DNA of 64,000 nucleotides from Rhodococcus maanshanensis NBRC 100610 (GCF_001894865.1 NZ_BCXA01000018.1:62001-126000); one strand, 5' to 3'. Counted from the stretch's first letter, positions 35,120-43,986 are shown. The notes: generated by a model not told the origin, from the letters alone. A program made the numbers and translations.

Positions 35120-35322
35120 CCTCGATGCGGCTCAGCAACGAGTTCGCCGACGTGATCGTGCGGGTGATCTCGACCGGAAACGGCGAGCGGCTAGAGATCT
35201 CCTCGCCCCGGCGGGGTTCGACCATCCGGCTCGATCCGGTGGAACTGGAGGCCCTGACCTGGCAGACCACCGAAGTCTTCACCCGGATGCTGGAGGGATC
35301 AATCGGCCCGGCGACGTTGTGA
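35116..35322 (+). CDS. Small protein of unknown function coupled to oxygenase pair 3
   Basis: 68 residues starting at a GTG that overlaps the beta-subunit stop codon (GTGA), good evidence that it is translated. Compact alpha/beta composition: EFADVIVRVISTGNGERLEISS, then STIRLDPVELEALTWQTTEVFTRML. Small proteins of this size follow some actinobacterial oxygenase genes and are sometimes loosely labelled dihydrodiol dehydrogenase, but it is far too short for that and has no cofactor motif. Function unknown; an assembly or accessory role for the oxygenase is inference. Confidence 0.75.
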   Translation: MTSMRLSNEFADVIVRVISTGNGERLEISSPRRGSTIRLDPVELEALTWQTTEVFTRMLEGSIGPATL

Positions 35323-35377
35323 CGCCTGCCTGTTCTGCCCCGAAAGTGGGCGCAACCGTTGTGGAAAGGAAACAGAC

Positions 35378-36199
35378 ATGAATGAAGGTTGGCTGAGCGG
35401 GAAGGTCGTGCTGATCACCGGTGGTGGTACCGGGATCGGCCGCGCCGTGGTGGAACGCTTCGTCGAGGAGGGTGCGCAGGTCGGCGTGCTCGACCGATCT
35501 GAGGAGGCCATCGCGGAACTGCGCGCGCTGCCCGGCGCGAACGTGTCCGCGACCCAGGGCGACGTCCGCAGCCTCGACGACCACAAGCGGGCCGTCGCCG
35601 ACACCGTCGAGCGGTTCGGCAGGCTCGACGTGTTGGTGACCGTGGCCGGCATCTTCGACTATTTCGTGTCGCTCGAGAGCCTCGAGGACGACCGGATCGA
35701 CGCCGCCTTCGCCGAGATGTTCGACATCAACGTCAAAGGCTCGTTGCTTGCGGTGAAGGCCGCCCTGCCGGAACTGTCCAAGACACATGGCAACGTGGTG
35801 CTGACCATCTCCAATGCCGGCTTCCTGCCCGGCGGCGGCGGACCGCTCTACACCGGATCGAAGTTCGCTGTTCGTGGCCTGCTTTCCCAGCTCTCATTCG
35901 AACTCGCTCCACACATCCGGGTGAACGCTGTAGCGCCGGGCGGGACGGTCACGCAGCTGCGCGGCATGGAGGCGATGGGCTCCGGCGATCAACGCCTGGT
36001 CGACATGCCCGACCTGGCCGGCCTGATCCGCCAGACCAATCCGCTGCAGGTGGCCTCCGAACCCGCCGACCATGCGTGGGCATACGTCTACCTGGCCTCC
36101 AAGGAGCGGACGCAGTCGGTGACCGGCTGTGTCATCCACTCCGACGGTGGGCTGCAGAGCCGCGGGCTGGTTCCGCTCGGCGGCGAGCTGACCTCGTAG
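35378..36199 (+). CDS. SDR, probable cis-dihydrodiol dehydrogenase (BphB-like)
   Basis: 273 residues; RBS AAAGGAAACAGAC before the ATG. NAD motif ITGGGTGIGRAVVERF at about 13-28, Asp39 in VGVLDRS favouring NAD, catalytic Ser145, Tyr158, Lys162 (YTGSK). Length, the GGGGPLYTGSK loop and the C-terminal SVTGCVIHSDGGLQSRG agree with biphenyl-2,3-dihydrodiol dehydrogenases. It would rearomatise the cis-dihydrodiol made by oxygenase pair 3 encoded directly upstream, giving a catechol for the extradiol enzymes. Confidence 0.92.
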   Translation: MNEGWLSGKVVLITGGGTGIGRAVVERFVEEGAQVGVLDRSEEAIAELRALPGANVSATQGDVRSLDDHKRAVADTVERFGRLDVLVTVAGIFDYFVSLESLEDDRIDAAFAEMFDINVKGSLLAVKAALPELSKTHGNVVLTISNAGFLPGGGGPLYTGSKFAVRGLLSQLSFELAPHIRVNAVAPGGTVTQLRGMEAMGSGDQRLVDMPDLAGLIRQTNPLQVASEPADHAWAYVYLASKERTQSVTGCVIHSDGGLQSRGLVPLGGELTS

Positions 36200-36221
36200 C
36201 CGGGGGCGCCTTCGCCACCTG

Positions 36222-36255
36222 GTGGTGTGTCTCGGGTTCATCTGAGACACACCAC
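36222..36255. terminator. Terminator shared by the SDR gene and a small antisense-side gene
   Basis: GTGGTGTGTCTC (36222-36233) and its exact reverse complement (36244-36255) form a 12-bp stem with a ten-base loop, just after the SDR stop. The opposite strand carries the stop codon of the small gene at 36255-36455, so it can terminate both. Confidence 0.75.
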
Positions 36256-36455
36256 TAGGGCCTTTGCGGGGTGGACCTTGTGCCGCCGGCCCGACGGCGA
36301 GCCAGCTCGGCATGGACATCGCAGAGGGTCGGGAAGCGCCCGCCGACGGCGGGGCGGATCACCATGCCCCGATCGACCTCGGCGACGAAATGCTCGAGCG
36401 CCTCGGTCGCCCACCTCTGCACGGGACCCATCGGCGACAACCGCGAGTTCAGCAT
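36255..36455 (-). CDS. Small hypothetical protein, 66 aa
   Basis: An ATG preceded at six bases by AAGGAG, an excellent ribosome-binding site, opens a 66-residue frame that stops inside the terminator stem. The sequence has one likely amphipathic helix (QRWATEALEHFVAEVDRG), a middle VIRPAVGGRFPTLCDVHAEL and a basic Arg/Thr-rich tail. No family recognised. It lies alone on the minus strand between the SDR and the aldehyde dehydrogenase genes. A small regulator or leader product is possible. Confidence 0.5.
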   Translation of the reverse strand: MLNSRLSPMGPVQRWATEALEHFVAEVDRGMVIRPAVGGRFPTLCDVHAELARRRAGGTRSTPQRP

Positions 36456-36639
36456 CGCACTCTCCTTCTAACCGACTGTGGCACAACGGCACTCAAGAAT
36501 CCTGACTTGAATGTCCGTGACATGCGCTCACGCTATGGAATTCAGGCGGCATCGTCTACGACACCGTTCAGCCGTACGAAACAGCTCTCCCGACCCGGGC
36601 GTCCGACGGGTTCCGATTCCACCGATCTGAGAGGTGAAC
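36456..36639. other. Intergenic region before the aldehyde dehydrogenase gene
   Basis: 184 bases, divergent promoter space for the small minus-strand gene and the aldehyde dehydrogenase gene. I see the two ribosome-binding sites at its edges and no clear operator. Confidence 0.4.
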
Positions 36640-38091
36640 ATGCACAGCTACAACACGATCTTCATCGACGGCCATTGGGTTTCGTCGACCGGAGGCGACA
36701 CGATCTCGATCGTCTCGCCACACGACGAGCAGGTGATCGCATCGGTTCCGAACGGCACGCCCGCCGACATCGACGCGGCCGTCGGTGCGGCCCGCCGCGC
36801 GTTCGACACAGGCCCCTGGCCGCGTATGACCGTTTCTGAGCGCCTCGACTTCCTGACCCGGCTGGCCGATCTGTACGAGGCGCGACTCGAAGACTTCGCC
36901 CAGATCATCAGCGCCGAGATGGGTGCGCCGATCACCCTGTCCCGGGCCCGACAGGCCACCGGCGGCCTGTACTGCCTGCGCTCGACCATCTCCGTTGCCG
37001 AAGAATATGAATGGGAACAACCCCGTCCCACCGCCGAGAGCGGTCCCGCCATCGTGCGCAGACTTCCGGTCGGCGTCGTCGGCGCGATCGCTCCGTTCAA
37101 CTTTCCGCAGATGCTGATCATGGCCAAGCTGGCGCCGGCACTTGCTGCAGGCTGCACAGTGGTGGTCAAGCCCGCTCCGGAGTGCCCACTGGACGCAATG
37201 CTGCTGGCCGAGCTCGTCGAGCAGGCGGGCCTACCGGCGGGAGTGGTCAACGTGGTGCCCGCGGACAAGGCCGCATCGGAACATCTGGTGGCGCACCCAA
37301 TGGTGGACAAGATCGCCTTCACCGGCTCGACGCCAGCCGGCCGACAGATCGCCTCCGTGTGCGGACGTGACATGCGACGCTGCACCGTCGAACTGGGCGG
37401 CAAGTCCGCGGCGATCATCCTCGACGACGCCGATCCGGTGGCCACCGCGTCCGCGATGGAGTTCGCCTCGTTCGCCAACAGCGGGCAGGGGTGCGTGAGC
37501 CAGACCCGGATTCTCGTGCCGCGCGCACGCAAGAGCGCCCACATCAATGCCCTAGCGGACATGGTCGAGTCGCTGCACGTCGGCGACCCGTCCGACCCCA
37601 CCGTCGACGTCGGGCCGATGGTGACCCGCACCCAGCAGCAGCGGGTGGCCGAATACATCGAGCTCGGCGCCGACGAGGGCGCGACCACCGTCGTCGGCGG
37701 CCCGGGCATGCCGGAGGGATTGACGCACGGGTGGTACGTGCGCCCTACGCTCTTCGCGGATGTGCACAACGGAATGCGGATCGCGCAGGAGGAGATCTTC
37801 GGCCCCGTGGTGTGTGTCATCGAGTACGAGGACATCGACGACGCCGTGCGGATCGCACAGGACTCCCCGTACGGTCTGGGTGGCTCGGTGTGGACGAACG
37901 ACCGCGCGGCAGGGATGGCGGTCGCCGATCGCATGCGGACCGGCATGTTCGGCATCAACACCTTCACCCTCGACTTCGGGAGCCCTTTCGGCGGGTTCAA
38001 GGCCAGCGGGATCGGTCGTGAGTTCGGGCCGGAGAGCCTCGATGAGTACACCGAGTCGCAGACGCTCTACGTGGACGCCGCGCTCGCGTGA
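36640..38091 (+). CDS. NAD(P)-dependent aldehyde dehydrogenase
   Basis: 483 residues; GAGAGGTGAAC precedes the ATG. ALDH superfamily: PFNFPQMLIMAKLAPALAAG (cofactor strand), FTGSTPAGRQIA, the catalytic Glu in VELGGKSA and nucleophilic Cys in NSGQGCVSQTR, then EEIFGPVVCV near the C-terminus. Full-length and apparently intact. It may oxidise a semialdehyde or an aryl aldehyde made by this cluster; the sequence is not specific enough to call a 2-hydroxymuconic semialdehyde dehydrogenase. A terminator hairpin follows at 38211. Confidence 0.92.
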   Translation: MHSYNTIFIDGHWVSSTGGDTISIVSPHDEQVIASVPNGTPADIDAAVGAARRAFDTGPWPRMTVSERLDFLTRLADLYEARLEDFAQIISAEMGAPITLSRARQATGGLYCLRSTISVAEEYEWEQPRPTAESGPAIVRRLPVGVVGAIAPFNFPQMLIMAKLAPALAAGCTVVVKPAPECPLDAMLLAELVEQAGLPAGVVNVVPADKAASEHLVAHPMVDKIAFTGSTPAGRQIASVCGRDMRRCTVELGGKSAAIILDDADPVATASAMEFASFANSGQGCVSQTRILVPRARKSAHINALADMVESLHVGDPSDPTVDVGPMVTRTQQQRVAEYIELGADEGATTVVGGPGMPEGLTHGWYVRPTLFADVHNGMRIAQEEIFGPVVCVIEYEDIDDAVRIAQDSPYGLGGSVWTNDRAAGMAVADRMRTGMFGINTFTLDFGSPFGGFKASGIGREFGPESLDEYTESQTLYVDAALA

Positions 38092-38486
38092 CCCCTCCCT
38101 CGGAGACTACTGAACGACGAGACGCCCGATCGGCGGCCTGCTGACCGGTGTGGAAGTCCTGGCCGCGCTCGCCAGAAGCCAGAAAACGAACGTGCCCCAG
38201 ACAGGGGTTCGGCCGGGGATGTAGCGATTAATCGCATCCTCGGCCGGATCTCTGCTTCTCAAGTTATTGACCGTTACCGGCCTTTCTTCTTGATCCGCAC
38301 CCCTGAGAGTACGCCCGGCGCGGCACCCTCGGCAATAGTTCTGACCTGCGAATCAGGGGTGAATTTCGCGACGCCGGGACCGGACGCGATTGCGGAAACG
38401 GGCGCCGAGGACGATCGTCAGAGGTACCGATGGCGGCAGGGTCGCACCCACCGTGCGGTCCGTCGGCAACTGCTCCGGGAGGCACC
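38092..38486. other. 395-base intergenic region with terminator
   Basis: Holds the terminator at 38211-38246 and, at the right, the ribosome-binding site (GGGAGGCACC) of the DinB-type gene. A short in-frame stretch before the hairpin reads GVEVLAALARSQKTN, faintly like the first helix of a regulator, but it has no start and stops within 25 codons. Nothing else recognised. Confidence 0.45.
38211..38246 (+). terminator. Terminator after the aldehyde dehydrogenase gene
   Basis: Arms GGCCGGGGAT and ATCCTCGGCC pair with a single G-T mismatch around a core that is itself the 12-bp palindrome GCGATTAATCGC (38224-38235). No long T-run, as is common in actinobacteria. Confidence 0.7.
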
Positions 38487-39113
38487 ATGGCACTACCCAG
38501 CCCATGGCCCACGATTCACGCCGAGCGGTCGGCCCTCGCAGACGACCTAGCCTCGCTCACCGACGAGCAATGGTCGGCTCCGTCGCTGTGCGGGCAGTGG
38601 TCGGTGTGGGAAACGCTCGGTCACATGACCGCGACCGCGAAGATGACGCCCGCTCGGTTCCTCCGCAAGATGGCGGGGACCGGATTCCGCTTCGAACCGA
38701 TGTTCGCGAAAGAGATCGCGCGGGAGACCGCGGGCACCCCTGCCGACGCCCTCGCACAGTTCCGGTCCGCCGCGAACAGGTCCACCGCTCCGCCCGGCCC
38801 GGTCGACACCTGGCTGGGCGAGACGATCGTGCACGCCGAGGACATCCGGCGCCCCCTCGGCATCACACACGAGTACCCGCCGGACGCCCTCGTGCGCGTC
38901 GCGGACTTCTTCAAGGGCTCGAACCTGCTGATCGGCACCAAGACCCGCATCGCCGGGCTCACCCTCCGCGCCACCGACGCCGACTGGTCGACGGGGTCCG
39001 GGCCGGAAGTGACGGGCCCGATGCTCCCCCTCGTCCTCGCAATGACGGGACGGCCCGCCGGACTGGCTGATCTGTCCGGCGACGGCCTGGCCACGCTGAC
39101 CGAGCGGATCTGA
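38487..39113 (+). CDS. DinB/MDMPI (maleylpyruvate isomerase) family protein, mycothiol-type
   Basis: 208 residues from the ATG after GGGAGGCACC. The N-terminal four-helix DinB-like fold has WSVWETLGHMTATAK with a metal-binding His, and TIVHAEDIRRPLG carries the second His and acids; this pattern is that of the TIGR03083-type mycothiol-dependent enzymes. They are often thiol transferases or isomerases of unknown substrate. True maleylpyruvate isomerase would belong to gentisate degradation, but no gentisate dioxygenase is in the window. Convergent with the VOC gene. Confidence 0.85.
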   Translation: MALPSPWPTIHAERSALADDLASLTDEQWSAPSLCGQWSVWETLGHMTATAKMTPARFLRKMAGTGFRFEPMFAKEIARETAGTPADALAQFRSAANRSTAPPGPVDTWLGETIVHAEDIRRPLGITHEYPPDALVRVADFFKGSNLLIGTKTRIAGLTLRATDADWSTGSGPEVTGPMLPLVLAMTGRPAGLADLSGDGLATLTERI

Positions 39114-39136
39114 CCAGGCGCTCCGTCCCGACGCCG

Positions 39137-39913
39137 CTACTGCTGCTGAATCGAGGCGATCTGGAAGTTCGCGCCGAGCGGATCGGCCACCGCCGCCAAC
39201 CGGCCGAACGGCGTGTCCTCCGCGGGGCGGACGACCGAGCCCCCGAGTTCGACCACCTTCTCGAGCGCCAGATCCGTGTCCTGCACGCCGACGTAGAACT
39301 GCCAGAACGACGGGACACCCTCGGGCAGGAAGCCGGATGCGTCCATCGCGCCCGCCACCATCTCGTCGCCGATCTTGGCCTGGGAGTACCTGAACTCGTC
39401 GCTGTCGCCGATCGGGTCGTAACTCCACCCGAACACGCTCTCGTAGAACGGCAACGCCGCCGCGTAGTCGCGAGACAACGTCTCGAACCAGACCGGGGCG
39501 CCCGCCTCGTCCACCAGACCGAATCCGCGGTGCTGATCCGCCTGCCAGACACCGACAACGGCGCCGGCCGGGTCACCGATGATCGCCATCGTGCCCTGGT
39601 CGCCGACCACCATTGCGGGCATCATCACCTGTCCGCCCGCGGCCGCGGCCTTGTCCGCGGTCGCCGCCGCATCCTCCGACGCGAGGTAGACGGTCCAGAT
39701 GTTGCCGTACGGATTGCCCTCCTGCTGCGGGCCGAGCCCGGCGATCGGCTTGCCGTCCTTGCTGAAGATCGAGTAGCCGCCGTACTGCGGGTCCTCATTG
39801 GTGTCGGCCGCCCACCCGAAGAGCCCGGAGTAGAAGGGGATGACGCGCTGCGGATCCGAACTGGTCAGGTCCACCCAACACGGTGCGCCGACTATGGTCT
39901 TGGGTTCAGGCAC
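39137..39913 (-). CDS. Double VOC-domain protein (Cfp30B-like)
   Basis: 258 residues with two tandem glyoxalase/bleomycin-resistance-type (VOC) modules, roughly 1-125 and 130-258, each starting with a beta strand and an FYxxLFGW-type helix (VIPFYSGLFGW; ALPFYESVFGW). QVMMPAMVVGDQGTMAIIGDPAGA in the first half strongly resembles M. tuberculosis Cfp30B (Rv0577). Role in mycobacteria is debated; members may bind small ligands or methylglyoxal-type compounds. No classical metal triad is evident. Confidence 0.88.
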   Translation of the reverse strand: MPEPKTIVGAPCWVDLTSSDPQRVIPFYSGLFGWAADTNEDPQYGGYSIFSKDGKPIAGLGPQQEGNPYGNIWTVYLASEDAAATADKAAAAGGQVMMPAMVVGDQGTMAIIGDPAGAVVGVWQADQHRGFGLVDEAGAPVWFETLSRDYAAALPFYESVFGWSYDPIGDSDEFRYSQAKIGDEMVAGAMDASGFLPEGVPSFWQFYVGVQDTDLALEKVVELGGSVVRPAEDTPFGRLAAVADPLGANFQIASIQQQ

Positions 39914-39992
39914 TGCTGTCTCCTATGGCCGAGGTGTGGCTGCTGACGGTGTGCGGTGCCGAACCTACTCTCCCGCACCGACATCCGCGCGG

Positions 39993-41423
39993 TCACGCGG
40001 GCGGGCACTCGTCCGGCGCGGGAATTCCGCGCAACCGATCGTCGAGCCAGTGCAGCGCCCCCAAATAGCCGGTGACCGCGGCGATCAGATGCTCGCCGAA
40101 GACCTCCCGGTACACCGCTGGAACGCCGAGCCCGCACTGCTCCAGGAAGAGCTCCCGTGCCCCCTCAGCCGGGATCCAGAACTCCTGCGCGCCGTTGTAG
40201 ATGTACAGCGGGGTGCCCGACGCCATGCCGGCCATCTTCATGACGCGATAGAGCTCGCGCGCCTGCGGCGAGGCCAGCGGATTGTCGATGTCGGCCATCA
40301 CCTCGATCGGCAGGAACGTCACGCCCGCCGCGCCGAGCGTGACGACGCACTGGTCCTTGAGCGGGGAGGTGGCCAGCTGCTGCGCCAGGTTGTTGGCGAG
40401 GGCGAGGATCTCGGTGCGTTCCCTCGCGATACCCAGCGTCGCGCCGTGGAACAACCCGGTCGCGAGATTGCCGTTCATGCTCCTGGTGAGCATCTCGAAG
40501 TTCGCGGGAACCCCGCCCAGCGCGGCGCCGACGATGTCGCCTGCCAGGTCGGGGGCGTAGGAGTCGATCAGCTTGACCGCGCCGTTGGTGGCGATCGCCC
40601 CGCCCGAGTAGCCCGTCATCGCGAACTTGCTCGCGCCGAATTCGTCGGGCAGCGCGCGGCGCAGTCCGCGGATGGTGTCCAGGACCGCGTGCCCCGCCAC
40701 ATACGGCTCGGCGTAGGCCATCCGCGGCCCCTCGTGGTCCGGGATCAGGACCGCGTAGCCGTGCAGGGCCGCCAACGCGGTGGTCGGCGGGACGAAGTCG
40801 GCGACATTGGTGGACAGGTTCAGGCCGTGCGCCAGCGTGTAGCCGGGCGTGCAGGCCCGCCCGAGCGCATCGATGGGCAGGTTGTTGACCAGGACCGGCC
40901 GACCGCCCGCCCCGGTCCACGGCCTGGTGGGGATGATCAGCGTCGCGGTCGCGTAGGAGGGCACGCCCACGGCGTCGGTTGTCCGGACCTTGAGCTGGCG
41001 GACCTCCCGCACCGGCGCGCCGACGAGGGGCGCAGCCGCCGCCGTCACGTCCCGCATCTCCAACACGTCACCGTTCGCGCTGTCCCCCAGCGAGTCCGGC
41101 CACCGGTCGAAGAAAGGGTCACCGACGTCCGAGGGCATGACCGCGATCCGCAGCGCCTGGATTCCGGCGGGCTCCCCCGGTGCGGCCGCTATCGACGGCA
41201 CCTCACGCGGCGGGGGGCCGAGCGCCGGTGGCGGCACGATCGAGTCGACGATGGCAGGCAGGCCGGTGCCGGGAGGCGACGGGACGGCCGTCTGCGCGGA
41301 GGCAGTCCCACGTGCAGGGGACACCGCGAGCGCGATCGCCATGGAGCACACGACGACCCCGAGTCGGGTGCGCCTCGCGAGAGCTCCCGTTGTCGTTCGC
41401 GCCCCTGCCCGCAGGACCGGCAT
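39993..41423 (-). CDS. Secreted lipase (LIP family)
   Basis: 476 residues. An Arg-rich start and hydrophobic core (LGVVVCSMAIALAVSPA) form a signal peptide ending around GTASAQ, then a Pro-rich linker. The catalytic Ser is in TGYSGGAIAT of the secretory lipase (LIP) family; PDHEGPRMAYAEPYVAGHAVLDTIRGL is the conserved region before it. Acid and His are expected in YIYNGAQEFW and GEHL blocks. It would hydrolyse extracellular lipids or esters. There is no Shine-Dalgarno site, but a TAGCGT box lies six bases before the ATG, suggesting a leaderless transcript. Downstream of recR. Confidence 0.9.
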   Translation of the reverse strand: MPVLRAGARTTTGALARRTRLGVVVCSMAIALAVSPARGTASAQTAVPSPPGTGLPAIVDSIVPPPALGPPPREVPSIAAAPGEPAGIQALRIAVMPSDVGDPFFDRWPDSLGDSANGDVLEMRDVTAAAAPLVGAPVREVRQLKVRTTDAVGVPSYATATLIIPTRPWTGAGGRPVLVNNLPIDALGRACTPGYTLAHGLNLSTNVADFVPPTTALAALHGYAVLIPDHEGPRMAYAEPYVAGHAVLDTIRGLRRALPDEFGASKFAMTGYSGGAIATNGAVKLIDSYAPDLAGDIVGAALGGVPANFEMLTRSMNGNLATGLFHGATLGIARERTEILALANNLAQQLATSPLKDQCVVTLGAAGVTFLPIEVMADIDNPLASPQARELYRVMKMAGMASGTPLYIYNGAQEFWIPAEGARELFLEQCGLGVPAVYREVFGEHLIAAVTGYLGALHWLDDRLRGIPAPDECPPA

Positions 41424-41429
41424 ACACCC

Positions 41430-41435
41430 ACGCTA
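41430..41435 (-). promoter_or_regulatory. Leaderless-type -10 box of the lipase gene
   Basis: On the minus strand TAGCGT is followed by six bases (GGGTGT) and the ATG. This TANNNT hexamer at that distance is the arrangement of leaderless actinobacterial transcripts. The identical hexamer and spacing precede the genes at 42491 and 43987. Confidence 0.55.
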
Positions 41436-41489
41436 ACACCGGAATCCGCCGCAACGGCGTAGCCGGAGTGGCTCGATCCGCCGGTCGCG

Positions 41490-42098
41490 TCAGAGGGTTC
41501 GGCGCCCCGAGAGCGCCCGCCCGAGGGTGAGCTCGTCGGCGAACTCCAGGTCTCCACCCATCGGCAGACCCGAGGCGAGCCGGGAAACCGTCAGGCCGGG
41601 GAAGTCGCGCAGCATCCGGACCAGATACGTCGCGGTGGCCTCGCCCTCGGTGTTCGGATCGGTCGCGATGATCACCTCCGAGACGTCGACGCCGTCTTCC
41701 TGATTGCCGATGCGCGCCAGCAACTCCCGAATACGGAGCTGGTCCGGACCGACACCGCTGAGCGGGTCGAGCGCGCCGCCGAGCACGTGATAGCGGCCGC
41801 GGAACTCCCGCGTCCGCTCCACCGCCTGGACGTCCTTGGGCTCCTCGACGACACAGATGACGGTGCGGTCGCGGCGGGCGTCCGCACAGATCCGGCACTT
41901 CTCCTTGTCGGACACCGTCCCGCACACGACGCAGAACTGCACCCCGTCGCGGACCCGCTGCAGCGCGTTCTGCAGCCGGTCGATGTCCGGTGGCTCGACG
42001 CTGAGCAGGTGGAAGGCGATGCGCTGCGCGCTCTTGGGCCCGATACCCGGCAGTTTGCCGAGCTCGTCGATCAGGTCCTGTACCGGACCCTCGTACAC
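41490..42098 (-). CDS. recR: Recombination protein RecR
   Basis: 202 residues, the normal RecR length. Helix-hairpin-helix near the N-terminus ([20 protein letters not shown]), a four-Cys zinc finger ([16 protein letters not shown]) at about 56-71, and a Toprim domain starting [13 protein letters not shown] with EGEATATYL further on. It works with RecF/RecO in loading RecA at gaps. It follows the ybaB gene by eight bases, the standard bacterial arrangement. The start [14 protein letters not shown] matches the family. Confidence 0.97.
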   Translation of the reverse strand: MYEGPVQDLIDELGKLPGIGPKSAQRIAFHLLSVEPPDIDRLQNALQRVRDGVQFCVVCGTVSDKEKCRICADARRDRTVICVVEEPKDVQAVERTREFRGRYHVLGGALDPLSGVGPDQLRIRELLARIGNQEDGVDVSEVIIATDPNTEGEATATYLVRMLRDFPGLTVSRLASGLPMGGDLEFADELTLGRALSGRRTL

Positions 42099-42106
42099 CG
42101 GGGCCT

Positions 42107-42430
42107 CTAGAAGGGGAGCCCGGGCAGGCCGCCCGCGAGGGGGCCGAGCTTGCCCGCCGCGATCTCCTGCGCCTTGCCCGACGCGTCCGCGATCGCGCCG
42201 ATCACCAGGTCCTGCAGGGTCTCGACGTCCTCGGGATCGACCACCTTCGGGTCGATCGTCAGCGCGACGACCTCGCCGGTCCCCTTGACCGTTGCCGTCA
42301 CGAGTCCACCGCCGGCCTGGCCGGTGACCTCCGCCTCGGCGATCTCTGCCTGCGCGGCCATCAGCTGCTGCTGCATCTGCTGGGCCTGCGCGAGGAGCTG
42401 CTGCATATCGGGTTGTCCACCGGGCTGCAC
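42107..42430 (-). CDS. YbaB/EbfC nucleoid-associated protein
   Basis: 107 residues from a GTG with AAAGGA eight bases upstream; longer frames to 43438 only overlap the opposite gene. A Gln-rich N-terminal helix ([22 protein letters not shown]), then the conserved [19 protein letters not shown] strand region and [12 protein letters not shown] helix. It binds DNA as a dimer and compacts the nucleoid. Always found just upstream of recR, as here, and corresponds to M. tuberculosis Rv3716c by position. Confidence 0.96.
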   Translation of the reverse strand: MQPGGQPDMQQLLAQAQQMQQQLMAAQAEIAEAEVTGQAGGGLVTATVKGTGEVVALTIDPKVVDPEDVETLQDLVIGAIADASGKAQEIAAGKLGPLAGGLPGLPF

Positions 42431-42478
42431 GTCGATGTCCTTTCTGCGTGTTGCCCCGTCAGCGTAGCCCCATCCGGA

Positions 42479-42484
42479 TAGCGT
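42479..42484 (+). promoter_or_regulatory. Leaderless-type -10 box of the amidase lipoprotein gene
   Basis: TAGCGT, then six bases (GGGTCC), then the GTG start at 42491. No Shine-Dalgarno site is present between box and start. Confidence 0.6.
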
Positions 42485-42490
42485 GGGTCC

Positions 42491-43291
42491 GTGCGTGCGA
42501 AGTCGGCCGGGTACCGGAGCGTCCTGCTCACGGCCGTCGCTGCCTCGGCGCTGGCGCTGTCGGCCTGCACCATCCCGACCGAGACCGCCGCAGGCGTGAC
42601 CGCGGCCCCCACCACCACCGCAGGCGAGTTGGTGCGATCGGCCACCCTCCAGGGCAAGACGGTGTTCCTCGATCCCGGCCACAACGGAGCCAACGACGCG
42701 GGCATGAGCGCGCCGGTCCCGACCGGGCGAGGCGGCACCAAGGAATGTCAGACCACCGGCACGAGCACCGACGGCGGCTTCCCCGAGCACTCCCTCAACT
42801 GGGAGGTCGTCGCCCAGATGCGCACCGAGCTCGAGAATCTCGGCGCCCGGGTGTTGCTGAGCCGCGCCGACGACACGTCGGTCGCCCCGTGCGTCGACCG
42901 GCGGGCCGCCGACGCCAACGCGTCGGGCGCCGACGTGGTGGTCGCGATCCACGCCGACGGCGCCGCACCGGACCAGCACGGATTCCATGTCTGCTTCTCG
43001 GCGCCGCCGCTGAACGCGGTCCAGGCAGGCGCCTCGGTCGCCTTCGCCAAGTCCATGCGCGACGCCCTCGAGACGTCCGGTCTCACCCCGTCCACCTATG
43101 TCGGGGCGGGCGGACTGCTGCCGCGCGGGGACCTGAGCGGGCTCAACCTGTCCGAGCGGCCGTCGATCCTGGTGGAGCTGGGCAACATGCGCAACGCGGA
43201 CGAGGCCCGCGCCGTGACCAGCGCGGAGGGCAGGGCCCGGTACGCGCAGGCCGTGGTTTTCGGCATCGTCCGCTATCTCGACGGCCGCTGA
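42491..43291 (+). CDS. N-acetylmuramoyl-L-alanine amidase, lipoprotein
   Basis: 266 residues. Residues 1-24 form a lipoprotein-like signal ([13 protein letters not shown]), placing the enzyme outside the membrane. The Amidase_3 zinc site is visible: His in [11 protein letters not shown], Glu in [10 protein letters not shown] and His in [10 protein letters not shown], with the final catalytic Glu in [11 protein letters not shown]. It cleaves the stem peptide from muramic acid in peptidoglycan. By position and sequence type it is the counterpart of M. tuberculosis Rv3717. Leaderless-type promoter upstream; convergent with the SRPBCC gene. Confidence 0.94.
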   Translation: MRAKSAGYRSVLLTAVAASALALSACTIPTETAAGVTAAPTTTAGELVRSATLQGKTVFLDPGHNGANDAGMSAPVPTGRGGTKECQTTGTSTDGGFPEHSLNWEVVAQMRTELENLGARVLLSRADDTSVAPCVDRRAADANASGADVVVAIHADGAAPDQHGFHVCFSAPPLNAVQAGASVAFAKSMRDALETSGLTPSTYVGAGGLLPRGDLSGLNLSERPSILVELGNMRNADEARAVTSAEGRARYAQAVVFGIVRYLDGR

Positions 43292-43326
43292 CCGAACACA
43301 TCGGCCAGCGGCCGCGGCGGTCGGTG

Positions 43327-43761
43327 TCAGGCCAGTTCGCGGGCCAGGTTCGCCAGCACGGCCGCCTGGATCCTCCGCAGCCCGGCAGGCGCGAAGGTGC
43401 GCTCGAAGAAGCCGCCGATGCCGCCAGCGCCCTTCCACTCGGTGGTCGTGGTGACCGTGGACCCGGCGCCGGAGGGGGCGACGGTCCAGGTGGTGACGAG
43501 GGTGGAGTTGGCGTCCTTCTCGGTCACCGTGTTGCCGTCGACGGTCACGGTGGCCTTGATGTCACGCGAACGCTTCTCGGTCGCCTTCAGCGTCCACTGC
43601 GCGATCGTGCCCGCACCCTGGCCGCCCTCGAGGATCCGGTAGTCCAGGTACTGCTCGGTGAGGATGCGGGGGCGCACCGTCTCGTAGTCGGTGAGCGCGG
43701 CGAGCGCCCGCTCCGGAGCCGCCGCGACCTCGACCGAACTGCTGGCGCTGACCTGTCCCAC
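43327..43761 (-). CDS. SRPBCC (polyketide cyclase/dehydrase-like) family protein
   Basis: 144 residues from a GTG with AAGGAGATCCACA upstream. START/Bet v1-like fold: [29 protein letters not shown] at the start and a long C-terminal helix ([16 protein letters not shown]). It probably binds a lipid or other hydrophobic ligand. Counterpart of Rv3718c by position in the conserved block. No catalytic residues can be assigned. Confidence 0.9.
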   Translation of the reverse strand: MGQVSASSSVEVAAAPERALAALTDYETVRPRILTEQYLDYRILEGGQGAGTIAQWTLKATEKRSRDIKATVTVDGNTVTEKDANSTLVTTWTVAPSGAGSTVTTTTEWKGAGGIGGFFERTFAPAGLRRIQAAVLANLARELA

Positions 43762-43974
43762 TGTGGATCTCCTTAGCATCTGCTGGCCGGACCCTGACGG
43801 TGGCCGACCCCGCCATCGTGCCCGCTCCGCGAACAGCCGGGCCAGTCCGCTCGACCGCGTGTGCCTCGGATCACAGCGGCGCCGCGAACCCCGAACCGCG
43901 ACCGGTTCGCAACATTTGCGTGACGTTTCGCCGGACCGCCTTCCACTTGGGTGGCCGGTGTCGCACCCAGGCGA

Positions 43975-43980
43975 TAGCGT
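43975..43980 (+). promoter_or_regulatory. Leaderless-type -10 box of the FAD oxidase gene
   Basis: TAGCGT followed by CGGGGG and the GTG at 43987, the same hexamer and six-base spacing as upstream of 42491 and 41423. Confidence 0.6.
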
Positions 43981-43986
43981 CGGGGG

